Source of the DNA: Callaeas wilsoni
Lineage: Eukaryota > Chordata > Aves > Passeriformes > Callaeidae
DNA: 64,000 bases
Reading direction: 5' to 3'
NCBI GenBank assembly: GCA_013398955.1
Contig: VWPU01012601.1
Span: 1-64,000, forward strand
Shown here: positions 36,201 through 49,800 of the stretch, piece after piece
Numbering within the stretch: the stretch's first letter is position 1
How the letters are laid out: each line of letters starts with the position of its first letter
Position numbers and translations under genes: made by a program
Notes under the pieces: model-generated
Seen by the model: only the letters and a program-made list of their open reading frames with translations
What the model was told of the DNA's origin: nothing
Databases searched by the model: none

Positions 36201-39200
36201 ATGGAAAGGAATTTAAAAAGTAAATATCATTTGTTTTAAAGAGGGCAAGTGAATCTACTGTGCTTTTGTTAGTCTTATGCTGCAGAGATGTTCACATAAT
36301 TGTACTTAAATAAAGAGGTGCAGATTTCGAAGTAAAAAGTGGCCTTTTGGGTTCCAGGTCAAACTTAAGCTGTTAAGACCTGATGTCTCAAACACAAAGC
36401 ACAGGTAATTTTGGGTTGTACTAATCCAATCGAGATTTCATTCTTCCTTCCTTGAACCCATCTGTTTTTTTATTAAACTTGTGTGTCACTAAAGTAAAAA
36501 GAGGCTAAAGGATTGTCTCTGCCTTAGGCAGCACCTTGGCCGTCATCTTGCGGATTTAGGCTGAGAGGTGAGTGCTCAAAACTTCAGTTTGAGTCGAAAG
36601 GTTGACATTTCCAATTGCATCTTTATTATAAAGTTGTATTTCTGTAGAGGCTATTGTAATACATTTAAGCATCATGCAATACTTCAATGCATTCTAAAAT
36701 CTGAATAACAAAACTTTTTTGGGTAGCAACTAATCTGTCATGGTGTGCTGCTCAGACGAGTTATTACATCCATATAGTGCCATGCAAGCTGTTATGTATT
36801 ACTTCAGCTCTGCCTTCTAATTCATATTACCTTTAAAAACACTGATTTAATTATAACAATTTTATTCTCAAGATGAAATATATATTTGCCCAGAGAACAA
36901 GAAATAACAGAATAAAAATCAGCTAAGCAAAATTGAAATGATATTCAAGCTATATTGAAACTATGCAGTTCAAATAATGATCACCAAAGAAAGAGGGCAA
37001 GTCCTTTGTTTATTGGATTGGAGGAGAAATAAATACAAGCAGTGACGGTAAAACAGCTTTTGTATGTATTGTAAGATTTTGGCTAGATTAACGTTTGAAG
37101 TATTCTGTGGAGAAGGAGGTCTCTACGATGAAGTCACCTGCCTGAAGCAGCCTGAGTGTTGTCGTGCAGAGTGGCAGAAGGGGGCTCTGGCAGCTCCAGC
37201 CCCAATGCAGGGAGGAGCTGCAGGTGACTCTGTCACCTGGCCTGAAAGTGACCAAGCATGGCAACATCACGGAGGTGACACTTGTGCATCGGGGAGGTCC
37301 TGAGGCCAAGCGGGAAGGAAGCAAGTGCCCAGTGAAGGCTTTTCCTGAGGGGAGAGTGGTGTTCACCACAGTGATGTGACAGGCATTGCATGTCTGCTTG
37401 AAGGAAAAGGAAAACCCCAACTTGCTTAATCCTACCAATTAATACATTAAATTACAAGGGGAAGGTTCCTATTCACCTTCTAAAGTGAAGGTCCTTAAGG
37501 ATTAAGGTGAAAGTTGCTGCTTTTTTTCAAGTGAAATAGGACATAACTTTGGTGCAGTGTTTTCCCAGGGGTGTAAAGGATGGATTTTCGGTGTCAAGAT
37601 GCATTTTATTTATCAGTGTCTGCAGCACTCAAGTAGTGTTGGCCCCCATGCCGGGTAGGAGTGCTCCTTGTCCTGCCTCTGTGCCAAGCCTGGCAGCTGG
37701 ACTTTCTTGGCATCCCTGCTGTGGAATTGGCTGAGTCAGTTGGAGCTGTTTGTGGTGTGGTTGTGGTTTCCCCTGCTGGCCCAGGGTAGTGTGGGACAGC
37801 TGCCATCCCAGCTTGTTGTGACCCTTTCCTAGGGAAACGCATACCCAGATCCTCACACCTTGGGGGGAAACACAAACTAAACTGCTCTTCTGCAAATGAA
37901 AAACATTTTTGTATCTCAAGGCTTTAAGGATAAGGGAGGTCTTGGTACTGTGGCAAGAAAAGCAAACCCTAATTTTTACATGAAAAGGGAACACTCTAAC
38001 ACAAAGAAGGAATCTGTCTTGCATGTGGATCACAAGGCTCCGGGGCACTCACTTCAGGTTTGATTACATTCTGTTTTAAGGTATAGACTACTTTAACACC
38101 TGTCCCAAAATGTAAGAGTGGCTCTGTCTGGCAGTGGCTGGTAGCAGGTGCCTGAGGAAGCAGAGAAAATGAGTAGGGAATGATGCTTCAGAAAACTCTC
38201 AGTCTTCTGAAATGGAGCAGAGATACCTTCAGGAAGGGGCGATGGCACCTTTGCACTTAGGGTCAAATGAAGTTTTAAAAAATCTATTCCTGTAACTGAC
38301 TGCTTACTGACCCCATTTAAATGTTCTCATTGGAGCCACCAGGGCAATGAGTTCCCCAGTCCAGTCACTTCTGTGAAGTCTTTGTATTTCCTTGGTTTGG
38401 CTTTATATCAGATAACTTCATTTGATGGCCCATGTTTCTTACAGGTCATGTGAGATGGTTAATGGTCATTCCTGAATTACCTTCCCATCTCACTGCTGAG
38501 TTGGCAGAACCTGGTTACAGTGCTGCTTAGTCATGAATCTTGCAAGAGGGAGCCTTAATCTGCCTAATTGCTCCTTCCACAGAAGGAGCTCTGATCATCC
38601 AGCCTACCTTTCTGCTTTCCTAAATCCACAGTATGCTTATTCTCAGAAAGAGAGGCTGGATCTGTACAAAGTACTCAGAAGGAGGCTGAGATGAGTGCTG
38701 ACATGCTCGTTTGTTTGGGTCTCTCTTTGAACTCACAAGCGTCTTTTTTTTTTTTCCCCCTTTTTTTTTTTTTTTTCTTTTTTTTTTTTTTCTTTTTTTT
38801 GTTCATTTGACCAAAAATGAGAGTTGAACTGATGTATGCAGCCTTTGGAGTATGCACAGTGGTGCTCATTGGATTATGTACCCAGCTAGGGTGACCTTTT
38901 TTTGGCCTAAAATTGGAGTGTGACATGTGGGATAACGTATTGCAGATGCAGGCTACTTCCATAATAGAAACAAGGCTAATGGAATTGTGTTCAGTTTTAT
39001 GATAAACACCAAAATTGCTGAAGGTCACCACAGCTCTTAAAATTCAGAGGATGAGGGGTCACAGCTGGAACTTCTTTCCTTCAGGATAAAGACTCTGTGG
39101 TGATTGCCTCAAAAGCTGGTACCTCCAAAATGGTTGAAAGGAGTCCTTCCAAAACTGTTCCGATTACTCTGCAGAGTGTGGCTGGGGTTTGATAGCTGTC

Positions 39201-42200
39201 AACTGATTGCTAGGGCTATGTGGAAGTGGGTGATCAGGGTAGATGTTGGTCTGTGCTGGAAAGCTAATGAGTTGCTTCTAAATAAACAAGCTATCGTGTG
39301 GAGAAGGATAAAGCTTTCCTGTAGACAAAGAAATCTTCATCCTTTTTATTGGAGGGAGCCTTCCTTCTAAACTGAGACTTCAGCTGTCTATTGCATGGAC
39401 GATTGGAGACAAGGCAATGCAAAAAGCTCTCAGAGCCAAGGATGAGTCAGGAAGTTTTTCCAAAAGTGGAAATTGGTTTTTCTATATAATTATCAGTTTA
39501 TGAATCTGCTAAGCCAGTCTTCATACAGATATTTTTCTTCAGGTTATTGTAAGGTGTGATACTCAAAGTAGTGTAGTTCAAGTCTGCCAGAAGTAGACAC
39601 TGAAACCAGGGAGCAATTATGTGACAAGACTGGGGTTTTTTACTTTCTTTTCATTGCCATTTTCATGTCATCATTACTCTTTGGATATAATTGATAGGTA
39701 CAAATACAGTTTGATTTGTATTGTTGTGTTGTGTTTTTAAAAATACATTCATGTTTTATACCACCTAGCCTGGAGCGCAATGAAACCTATTTCATTAACT
39801 GAAAACAAAAAACCCTAAAAAACTTCCTTCCTTCTAATAATACTTTCCTGCTGTTAATTTTCCCACTTCGCAAAGATACCTATGAGAAGGATTCACACAG
39901 TTAATTCAGTCCTGCCCATCTGCTGGTTGCTGTTTTGGCTAATGCATTAAAAATTTACTTTTGTATGATTCCTTCTAGGCTGCTATTTATTAATGGATTA
40001 AGAATGGTCTTCTGAAGTGAACAGCATGTATGCAGCAAACCATTTTGTTCAATTTAAATGAAAAAGAATGAAAGAAGTGCTGTTAGCCTTGCTCTTTGAA
40101 GATGTTTGGATTCAAACGTTTGGTTTGAGGTATTGCTGTATTTTTTTTTTAAATAGTGTTCCCTGGAAGCAAAACAAATTTTGAGGATTTTCTTTTACCT
40201 TTTTATATGAAAGTTCTCTTCTTCAAAGAGAAAAGTAGCTGAGGGACGGGCAGTGCTTGTGCACAGCTCACAGTTGCGCTACGTGAGCACGATCTCTGCA
40301 GCTGTGCTGTAGCAGCAGCAGTGCTGTGGAGCCTGCTCGGCTCCTGTGCCCAGGGAGCAGGGGTGGCCCTGGCCCCATCCACACCGTGCCTGTGGGACGC
40401 ACGTGCCGCTGCCTCTCTAGTCCCTGCTGGAACAGGGGGTCTGGGCCAGTTTTGAGATGAGTGATCCCGGAAGCAAACCCAGTGGTTTTCTCGTGCTGGA
40501 AACCCTCTGAAGACACGTTTCCATGGCAGAGATGCATCCTAGGCTGTTGTCTGCCCCTGTGGTGGCAAGGGAAGGTGGTGCTAGAGCTTGCCTGGGAGTG
40601 TTGTCATGGGCCCGGGAGGTCTCTGTCCTTGCAGCCTGTGGAAGGTGGCAGCATCTGTGGGTTTGTAGGTAATTGTTACCTTCACCATACCACGGCTATT
40701 TTCACTGCTCGTGGGAAGGACGCAAGTGACGTGTCAGAGCACCAGTAGTGTCCAGGCTTATTAGGCTGGCAGACTTCTTGTTTAAATTGAGTAGGTCCAA
40801 AGAAATAGTTAAAGTAGAAGTAAACCAAGGATTGCCACTTGGCCTTCTGTGAGGGTCAGCATTCCCAAATGGCATTGAATATTTCCCTGAGTTCCTACTA
40901 GGTGATTGTGGTGACTGGAAACATTGACAAAGAAACTGGAATAGAAGCAGCAACAGTGTGAGGAAAACCAGTTTAGCAGAGTTTGGTTTATCCTCGAGTT
41001 TTCCATTAGTAAGCTGTATTGCATACTTGGCAGAGGCACTCATAATGAAAGGAAAAGAACCAAAAACCCAGTCAGCAGGACAATAAAAATAAATTTCCAA
41101 TGAGTGGAAGCCTCCTTTTCATAATGAAGTACTACTTCTGGGGGTTTTGTGCACTGGCCTGAAGAAAGTGATATAAAAAGCCTATTGGAAGGACTGAGGG
41201 GAGGCTGTCCTTCCCCCTTGGTCTGTGTTTGCTTCAGTGCCTACATCAGTCCTGTTGGGAAGAGCATGAGGAGAACACAACTTCTGTAGTGTGCTTTACT
41301 TTCTGGCTGTATCTCCTGGCTACATGGCATAGTGATTGCTTGAAAGCAAAGCTCTTATTACAGCTATGCATTATTCACAAAGAGAAACAAGTGTTAATTT
41401 TTTCTGCTTGGTGTATTCAGTGATAGGCTGCTGTTGTAATTTATTTTTTTCCCACATGGATTCCTGGAAGTTTTTAATCTTTTTGTATATATGGTGATGA
41501 AATTCCAGCTTCTTGGTGCATTCTCTTTTAAAAAAGGTGGGTCCAAATGCTATAGCTGACACAATTTTTTGGCAAAGAGCTAATAAATTTTTTTAGCTGT
41601 ACAGAATTGGGTGAAAACACTACGTTTAGCCTGCCCGGATAAGAAAGGACTGATTGATTAGATTCAGTCAGAGAAGAGAAAAAGTCAGTGCTATGAGTGT
41701 AACCCTCCCTGCCTCAACCCTAAGTAGGATCACTCTGTGTGAAAATACAGGACAATTTGATGGATACTCATTTCACTGCAATTCTCCACCAATATACGTA
41801 AACCAAGAATGAAGATTTAAGATGGAAATTTTCATCATACCTTAGAAATACAAGGCAAAGAGGGTAAAGCCAGCATCTAACAATCGTGCAGAGGAAAGAG
41901 TAGAAATTAACTGATTCTGGATGGACAAGGTATCTGAGTTTTTATCTGGATTCCTGTTTTGCTTCACTGTACCAGAAAATATTTTCATCGATGTAGAAAG
42001 CTTAATTAAAAATGTTCACTTTACTTGAACTGCTTCCTGTATCATCATCTCCCAAGTGGAAGATGGATTCCATGTTCATCAAAAGATGGTTATGAATGGA
42101 ATGGCATTGCTGAGCACGGTTGATTTTGTGGGTGCAGTGTTGGTGACCAGGTGAGGGATGAGCTGTGGGTTGCTGGAGCAGCTGTGGCCCAAGGACACCC

Positions 42201-43635
42201 TCTGTGCTTGCGTCTCCTTGCTTTCTGTGAGCAAGAGAAGTCTGTGCCCATCTTTATGCAGATCTGTGATCCTGGTCATAACTGCAGCATTGAGCCCCAA
42301 GTAAAGCTATTGCAAATGTGATAGTTTGCCATTAGCTGTCAGAACAGATAGAAGAGTGTTTACACCAGCACTTGAAAGCTGCAATGAAAGAGCTCTGTTT
42401 CCAATTCAGACACAAAGCACATGGGCTTCTTATATTTGCTCAGTATTCCCAATTCACCATTAGACTGTGGCTGTTCTGTGCAATCTGTTTTGATCTGCCC
42501 CCATCTGTTCCAATCTGATGTTTTTTTCCTGAAAAATGAAGCTGGCGGAGTGTGATTGTTGCAAAGGCAATCAATTACTGCAGCTGTAAAAGCGTTCTGC
42601 CTGGTGGAGTCAGTGTGTGCTCTTACCAGGCTGCTGCACTTCCTCCACCCCTTCCCCTCGCACAGGTAAACTGCACTGCGGGCTGCTGCCATGGGCTGGG
42701 GGCAGCTCTGGCTGCTACAGAGAGACAAATGGGAGACTGCCTGCTGTAGTTTGGAGTTTGTGAGGGGACTTTGTCAGTGGGAACAGCTACTGATGGTGCG
42801 TGAGTGGCTGGAAACTGCATTTGGGGAATAGTCTTAAGTGGCCAGCTGTGAAAGAGGACGGGCTTTCCTCAGCAGGCTGGCCTGGGCCTGGTACAGCTCA
42901 GTATGGCTTTTACTTGTGAATGAATTGAAGGAAGGAATGGAGAGTATACTTAACAAATTGGCACAATCTGAAACTTGGAAGGAATAGATTTCCAAATGAA
43001 CATCCCCCTGCCAAAGCATCCAATTGTACTGGCACAGCAGATTCAGCAGTTGGACAGGGACAAGTGTAAGAGCAGCATCCACACAGACACGAGATACAGA
43101 ACACCCCATCAGATGGGAATGCTGGGAGCTGCTATGCTCTGTTCACCTGAATCCCAATGCCAGCAAGGTCAAGCTTTTGTGTACAGCATTAACATTGCTA
43201 AGATGCATGAGGGAGATTTATATTTCTGCAGGAAAGAGGGAGTCATCTGCCCACCCTGCCTGTCACGCTGCCAGGTGTAGCCTGGAGCATTGCAGCTAGT
43301 TCAGGCTCTGGGCAAAAGTAGCCTGGAGGAAAGAGAAAAGTGGTGAGAGGTACATGAAATATGATCTTGGAAGAACTTTGTATGCATAGGTTTGCAAATA
43401 TAAAACTAAACAGGAAGGTTTGGAGAAGACATCAGCTCTCAGATGCAAGAGAGATCTGTGGAGCTCCGAGTAATGATCTGCTGCCCTCCTTATGTCTAGG
43501 GATGAGGAAGAGTGTGCCGAGCTCCTGCACGAAGGACTTAGCAAGGCAGCAGGGAAAGTGGGCTAGTGATAAGCTTTTTTTAGAAAAAGAATAGTTTTTG
43601 GCTCTTGGATTGTGCTATGGACACTGGGCCAGAAG
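33272..43635. other. No supported gene; GC-richer patches and low-complexity DNA
   Basis: Ten kilobases without a gene I can defend. The segment 33300-34130 is GC-richer. It has an acceptor-like pyrimidine tract and AG ending at 33626, then a frame open for 39 codons to a weak GT at 33746; this is only a weak exon candidate. The segment 34850-34890 is pyrimidine-rich. GC-richer patches at 37100-37380, 37600-37830 and 40260-40650 each show frames in several phases with no domain. The remainder is AT-rich. Confidence 0.4.
38744..38800. repeat. Poly(T) low-complexity tract
   Basis: Runs of T of 8 to 16 bases are broken by one CCCCC and single Cs. On the minus strand this encodes an apparent poly-lysine stretch, which is an artefact. 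It might be the poly(A) tail of a minus-strand retrocopy, but the sequence just beyond 38800, where such a copy would end, shows no recognisable gene. Confidence 0.9.
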
Positions 43636-43865
43636 TCATAGAATCATCATAGAAAAGCCCAAGTTTGAAGGAACTTTGGAGATCATCTGCCTCAACTTTT
43701 GTAGGAAAGGGAGCCTAGGTGAGATTATCTAGCCCTTTGTCCAGTCATGTCTTAAAACCTGCCAGTGATGGTCTCTGCCACCTCCTTGGGGAAGTTATTC
43801 CTGTGAATGATTTTTCAGACTCTAAAACCACTTATTTCTTACATTATCATGAAAACCATGAAGTA
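43636..43865 (-). mobile_element. CR1 LINE 3' fragment, minus strand
   Basis: The + strand starts TCATAGAATCATCATAGAA, the reverse complement of the CR1 3' terminus with its repeated octamer-like ends. It continues through AAGGAACTTTGGAGATCATC, GGTGAGATTATCTAGC, CCAGTGATGGTCTCTGCCAC and CTTGGGGAAGTTATTCC, the usual antisense order of an avian CR1 3' region. The 5' limit near 43865 is where similarity is lost. As a 5'-truncated copy of about 230 bp it encodes nothing. Confidence 0.92.
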
Positions 43866-46800
43866 GGTCCATAGTGTTATGGACCTAGGACTCGTCTAAC
43901 CCTGTCTCTGAAATAGCAAAAACCTGAACATCATGTATAAAAGAAAAACAGTGTTTGCTAGTTTTGGGGAAAAGAAAATCAGATTTTTATAAAATATGTC
44001 TTGCGTAGTAAGGTCTTGGAATTATGTGCCTTTTGCTCAAAGAGCAAACTTTGCCGTCTCACAGACTAAACTTTCCTAGGAGCTAATACATAACAAAACC
44101 CTTAAGTGGCATTGGGAGGGAAGGTATCCACAGGTTACTGCTTTGGGCTTCAGATCTTACTTTGGTAGACCCAGAATGTTTCCATTTACCTGAGCAGTAG
44201 TTTAGATTTTCACCAGGTGTTTTTGAGAATACCAATACCTACTAACAGATGACATAAATAAATACTGCTTATTTCTACCTTTGAAATCTGCATATTAATA
44301 AATACCACTTTTTTACTCTGGTATAGCAATTGCAGCATTTATGATATATATGAATCTCCATTTATCATTATCCAACTTTAGGCTTTTTAGAAGTTAATGT
44401 TTTTAAAAAGCTGCTTACATAAACCACTCTTTTAATGAAGCTGGCCCAATGAGAAGTGAGCGGTGGAAAGCAATTAGATGATGCTGCTGGGCAAAGATGA
44501 CAAAGATGGATCCAACCGTTCTGATATGAATATAAATTTATTGTGTTACTTAGCTATAAACTTGTTGCAATTTAGATATTGCTATTGTAAACTTCATGGG
44601 ACAGGTGTTTTAAATTTCGAGGAGTGATTAAGCGTTACATCATGTGGGCTGCTGTGTGAATCATCATCTTTGGATTAACATGCACCTAAATTAGTAATTC
44701 ACTAAGTTATGAATATGGGAAATATTTTGTCATGATTATGAATAATTAATGAAAAACTGTATTGGCAACATCCACCCAATAATTCATCCTTATAGTTTTG
44801 TGACAGAATGTTTCAGCCTGCCTCCAGGAGGGAATCTGAAGAGTAGAGTCAGGATGACAAAACCCACAAGCGTAAGGAGGTCCTGTGGCTTGATGGCTTT
44901 GCAAAAAAACCTGCTGGTTAATTGGGCAGGGGGTGCATCTCTGGAAGCTGCAGGACTTTTAGTGCAGCATGAGTTGTGTGTCCTGCTGGGGGCTGTGAAG
45001 CTGCAGCTTGTGCAGTTACCACTTCAAGGAAGATGGAGAAGTGAATGTGTCTGTGCTTTGAATGTTAACATGCCTGGATTTTGATTAACCAGAGTCTAAT
45101 ACAATCGGCTGTGCATATGCCTGTTCTTAATTTTGCCTTGCCTGCTAACATTAACCATGTCTAATATTCAAACTCACAGCTTCCATTACCCACTTGCAAA
45201 GAACTAGAGTGTGTTTCTGTTGTTAGCTGAGCAAAACCCCGGGTACTTGCTGTACCCTTTACAGCTGTTTTGGCAGGGTGAGCTGCAGAAAGCAGGAGGG
45301 GGGAAGGGCACGTTGGAGATGGAAATGCGGGATCTGTGTGAGAGGGAATTGTCCATGTTTCCAAACAGCGTGTCCAGGCTGGGAGCAGGGTGGAAGCAGC
45401 CTGAAGTGCCCTGGTGGGGCCGTGCACGCTGTGCCTGAATGGAGCTGGGGCTGTGCAGAGCCGCTCCCTGTGCACCGCTGTCACCGACAGTGTCACCGTG
45501 TGCCTTTGTTTTTATTGCTGGGGCTTTGTTACACCCACGTGCTACCAGCCAGGCCAGCACGTTATTAGGAAGTATTGAGTGTCAGAGCGGAGCACGGTGT
45601 CAGACCCTGATCCAGCAGAGGCCAGGACCTGCCGGCCCCCGTGCGCTTTCCCGGCTTTGGGGCACTGCACCTCCTGCCTTGGCGGCACATGCTCAGTGCT
45701 GTGGTGCTGCCTGTTTAACTGTGTCTTTGCTTTTTAGTTTCCCACGTGTCACAAAGTGCTCCTTCTCCTTGAGCACAGGCGGGTCGCAGGGGCTGTCTCA
45801 GTGTGTCGGTGTCCAGAAATGGGCAGGGGAGGGATTTCAGCAGTGGGTTCTGCACCTCGAGCAGGACTGTGATTGCTCTTGCCACCCGTGGGATTGAGAA
45901 GGATCATCTGACCCAGCAAAGCACAGAAATGAAGTAGCTCCCACTTCAAGGATCCACTCGAAGAAGGGAGGGAGGAAATATTAATGAATGCTGTCATGTT
46001 CCCTGGCCTCAAGAATGGTATGAGTGGGATTATCCCAGAGGGTTCCCAAACATCCTCAAATACAGTGTAAGATCAGTTGAAAGACATATAAAACAGTTTT
46101 AAAAGCAAGGTACCGATCTGGTTCTTAGGAAAAATTCTTAAATTCAGTATAGTACCAAGAGCTGAGTTTGTTTTCTGAGAGTAATAACTGAAGGAAAATA
46201 AGAACTTCTGAATTGTGATTGTTTTTTTTTCTTGTGTGTGAAGCTCATAAGAATAGCTAATGCTTTGTTTGATGATTACCAAGCTCCTTGTGAGCTTGGA
46301 AAAATATTTTTTAAAGTGCATAACTCCTTAGATGTTTATGGATATGATTTGAATCATGGTCTTAGTTTTTTCTAAATCTTAGCCTTTTTTCTTTGACAAG
46401 ACTGTGCTTGCTTATTTTATTTTCTTGATTCTTCTCCACCTCCAATATTTGTGGTTTGTTCCATCAAAATATTGGCCTCGTTTTGCAACAGCTGTGCTGA
46501 AAGGGCTTTTTAAGCCTCCTGATCTATTGTTCAGAACTGCTTCTCTTCCACTTCCCTCTTTTATGTATTGAATTAGACAAAGGGTGAATTCTTTTTTGAT
46601 TAGAAAGAAAGATTCAAGACTTGGAAGGCGCCAGATGGTGGCAGTGGTCTTTCATATATGACGAGTCTGGATCATGCAGTGAAGTGTAAGAAGTTTTGCA
46701 AGATGTGCTCCATTCCATCTTCGTTATTTTCTTGTTCAAGGTGCATAGTTGGAATGAGGAAGATGACATATTTTTATGCTTATCTTGAGAGAATGCCTCA

Positions 46801-49800
46801 AAAAGGTGAGATGTGTATCTAAGAGAGTAGAAAGGATAAGCCTTGGCTATATCTGAGCATTATTTATACTATTATTTTCTGTATTTGTGTTGCCATTGCA
46901 TTTCACTGCATTTCAGTTGAAGTGTAGAGTAGTTTGGATGCCAGCTGAGCTATGCCGGCTCGTGCTGGATGACGCTGTCATTCTGGTTCTTAAAATCAGA
47001 CCTTGTGCCTTATATTATCAGTCTTTGCTGGATCTTCCTGTAAGTGTAGTTTTCAATACCTGGTCTATTTCTGAATGCAGCAGGAACTAGCTCTATAGTG
47101 ATGTCATAGCTGTTTGCTTTATATTCCTAAAACCTTCACTTTGGTATATTCAGGGGAGTTTAACAGTATTCAGTTTCTCTGCTTTAAGGTGGAATGGCTG
47201 GAGAAATCTGTATTTGAAAGAGAGAATCAAGTGCTGAATTCCATACAAAATCTTTTGTTAAAGAAATATTAAGGAGAGAAAAATACACTTCTTGCCTGTG
47301 GAGTTGAATCCTTGCAGTCTGTGCTGTGATTCTTTTCCGTTTGAGGACAAACTGTGAGGGAAGAGAGAGCGCCTTCAGATGTGGAAGTGATGGGTAAGGG
47401 TTGAATATGAACAACAGGCATAGAAACGGCAAAGTCCTTTAGTAATGTTGCACTGTGTGAACGTGAGTTGGTCTGTCAATATCAGTGTTACAGTCCTGGG
47501 GCTCACACAGCAGCTGTAACAAGAGCCACAAGCAGTGTTACACAGAAACAGGACAGCAGAAAATTTGCTGACCATCCATGCTCCCACATAATCTGCAGAG
47601 CAAAGTTTCCTGCTGGAAAATGTCCCAGCACTACCAAAAAGGCAAGACATGAGACCTGCAGCTGTGGGCTTCATCCACAAAGGGAGGCTCTGAGCCCCTG
47701 GGGTGTGTTTTCAATGGTGCTGTCATCACAGCTGCTCTTCAAGCAGATAAAACCCTGCTGGCTCCAGCAAAAGCGAGATCAGTGTGGCCATGTTTGAGTT
47801 CAGGAGGAGTTAGCGGCCTTCCAAAGCCTCCTGTGACCATTGCTTTGGGTTGTTGGGGGTTTTGGTTATATTATGGCTTGGATAAAGCAATGGTGAATGT
47901 TTTAGAGTCTCTACACTGTAATACATTCCTCAGTCACTGAAGGAAAAAGACAAGGTTGGAAAGCAGTTAACTTCACGTAGCGTGTGGCCTTTCTTCACAC
48001 CTTTTTGGCAATTTAGGATTCCTACCCATGCAGGGTTTAGGCTGCATCTTCTCTTTCAGAGTGAAAGTGGAAATCTCACAGATTTGTTACAGAGTTCCTG
48101 GGCTGAGATTTTTGCCTTTTTTATTTGTGTTAAGCTATTTTTTTCTAGTCCGAAAAAGCAAGAAAATCTTCCATTTGTTTCATTAAACACAGTTTTTACT
48201 TATATATTGATAAGAGAAACCAGCACAAACTACATTGAGGAAATGACCATTGAGTTACATAATTTTTCTGTTGGAAAGTTTCCTGTTGAGTGCATTTTTT
48301 TTTTTAACTTAAACATGTTTCAAAGTTTCAGTCTGCAGAAAGTATTAGTCCATGAATCAAAACAGAACCTAAAAATTGCAATGTGAAACTGGAGGATGTC
48401 TGTGTAAACAGTGTGTACTTCTCAACTGACAGAATTTAATAGCACCTGTTACACCTTTTCTGCTCTCTTAGCTGCACCTGGCCTTTATTAGACAGTAAAA
48501 AATAGTTTTTCCACTTTTGCCCTATTCTCACAACTTACCCTCCTTCTGTCCCTTATCATGACCTCAGCTGTGAGTAGTAAGGAGGAAGGATAGTCATTCT
48601 TGATGGTGTTTGCAAGGTGGGGTCCTGACAGGTGGCACTGGTTTGCAATATAAATGGGGTTAATGCTGAATTGAACCGTTTGGCCTGAAGATTTAATGGC
48701 TTAAAGGATTTCAGTTGTTTGTTTTCTTACAGGAAATGCAGCCATCCTAAGCTGTTTCTGTGCCAGGAGCTGCCCTTCTGATTTCAGCTGAAGTACTTCT
48801 AAATACGGAAGGTTGTAAAGGTGTAAGATCTATGCTTCCTGGTTTCCATCTTAGCTGAGGTCATTAAACTGTTTTGTCAATGCACAGGCATTACATCTTA
48901 CTGCTCCTGGGTTGAGGAGGAGATGTAGGGATCAAGTACAGGTATATTATATCAAATCTAACTATGAGTATAAATGAAACCAAAGACCTTAAGAATTAAT
49001 CTTGTTGTCAGCACTGATAAGACAAGGAAGTAGTTGCCCACACTAACACAATTTGTCCTTGGTAAACACACTTGACTTCCTTCCAAGGAGAAAAATAGGA
49101 CTTTGATACAGGAGAAACAGTGGCAGTAATTTTAGTAAAGCTTTTGATATCTGATAAAAGATTCCCCACAGCCTGCAATGGAAATATTGATGAGGTAACA
49201 ACAGCTAGATACAGCTTTACCTGAAGAGCAGTAAATGACCTGTCTGGCAAGTCAATAGGGCGGTAGAACAGATGAGTTGTGAGTGTGGCTAAGAAAAACT
49301 GTCCAGAATTGAAGCCTGAAGGTGGTAGAGTGTTTGGATGGGGAGAGAATGCCCAAAATGGTTTCTGAAAACTGAACGGTCTCATGTGTTCTTCCACTTA
49401 CCTGTTCTGGCTCAAAAAAAAAGTTAAAAAGTCATATTTTGGCAAGAAAGATGCAAAGTAGGGGTTGGGAACTTCCTGGCAGTACAATAGCCCCAAGGAC
49501 AGGCTGCCTAGGAGGATGTGGGCTCTAGGCCAGATAAAATCCTGTCAGTAAGGACATCCCTTCTAACTGAAGTTTGGTGGTAGGACTCAGACTATATTCT
49601 GCCTTCTAGGGAAATCACTAGTACAGCAGAAAGCAAAGGCCTTAGGAGTCTTTTTTATTTGTTTATATACAAGTTCTGTAGTTATTGATACTATATGGAG
49701 CAAGATGACTAGCAAAGGGGAATCGAAACAGTCTGCAGCTTAGTTTCTGTCTTGAAAAGAAGCTGTGTATGAACCTGCTCAGCTTTAAACAAATCCCTGA

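Noticed and set aside
38675..39031. Minus-strand frame with a long poly-lysine stretch
   Set aside because: The lysines are simply the poly(T) tract at 38744-38800 read in reverse.
39570..39600. GTTCAAGTC resembling a tRNA B box
   Set aside because: No A box at proper distance and no cloverleaf can be folded from the flanks. No tRNA was found anywhere in the window.
45161..45897. Cluster of frames on both strands in a GC-richer patch
   Set aside because: Several mutually incompatible frames, none with a domain, bias or splice signals.
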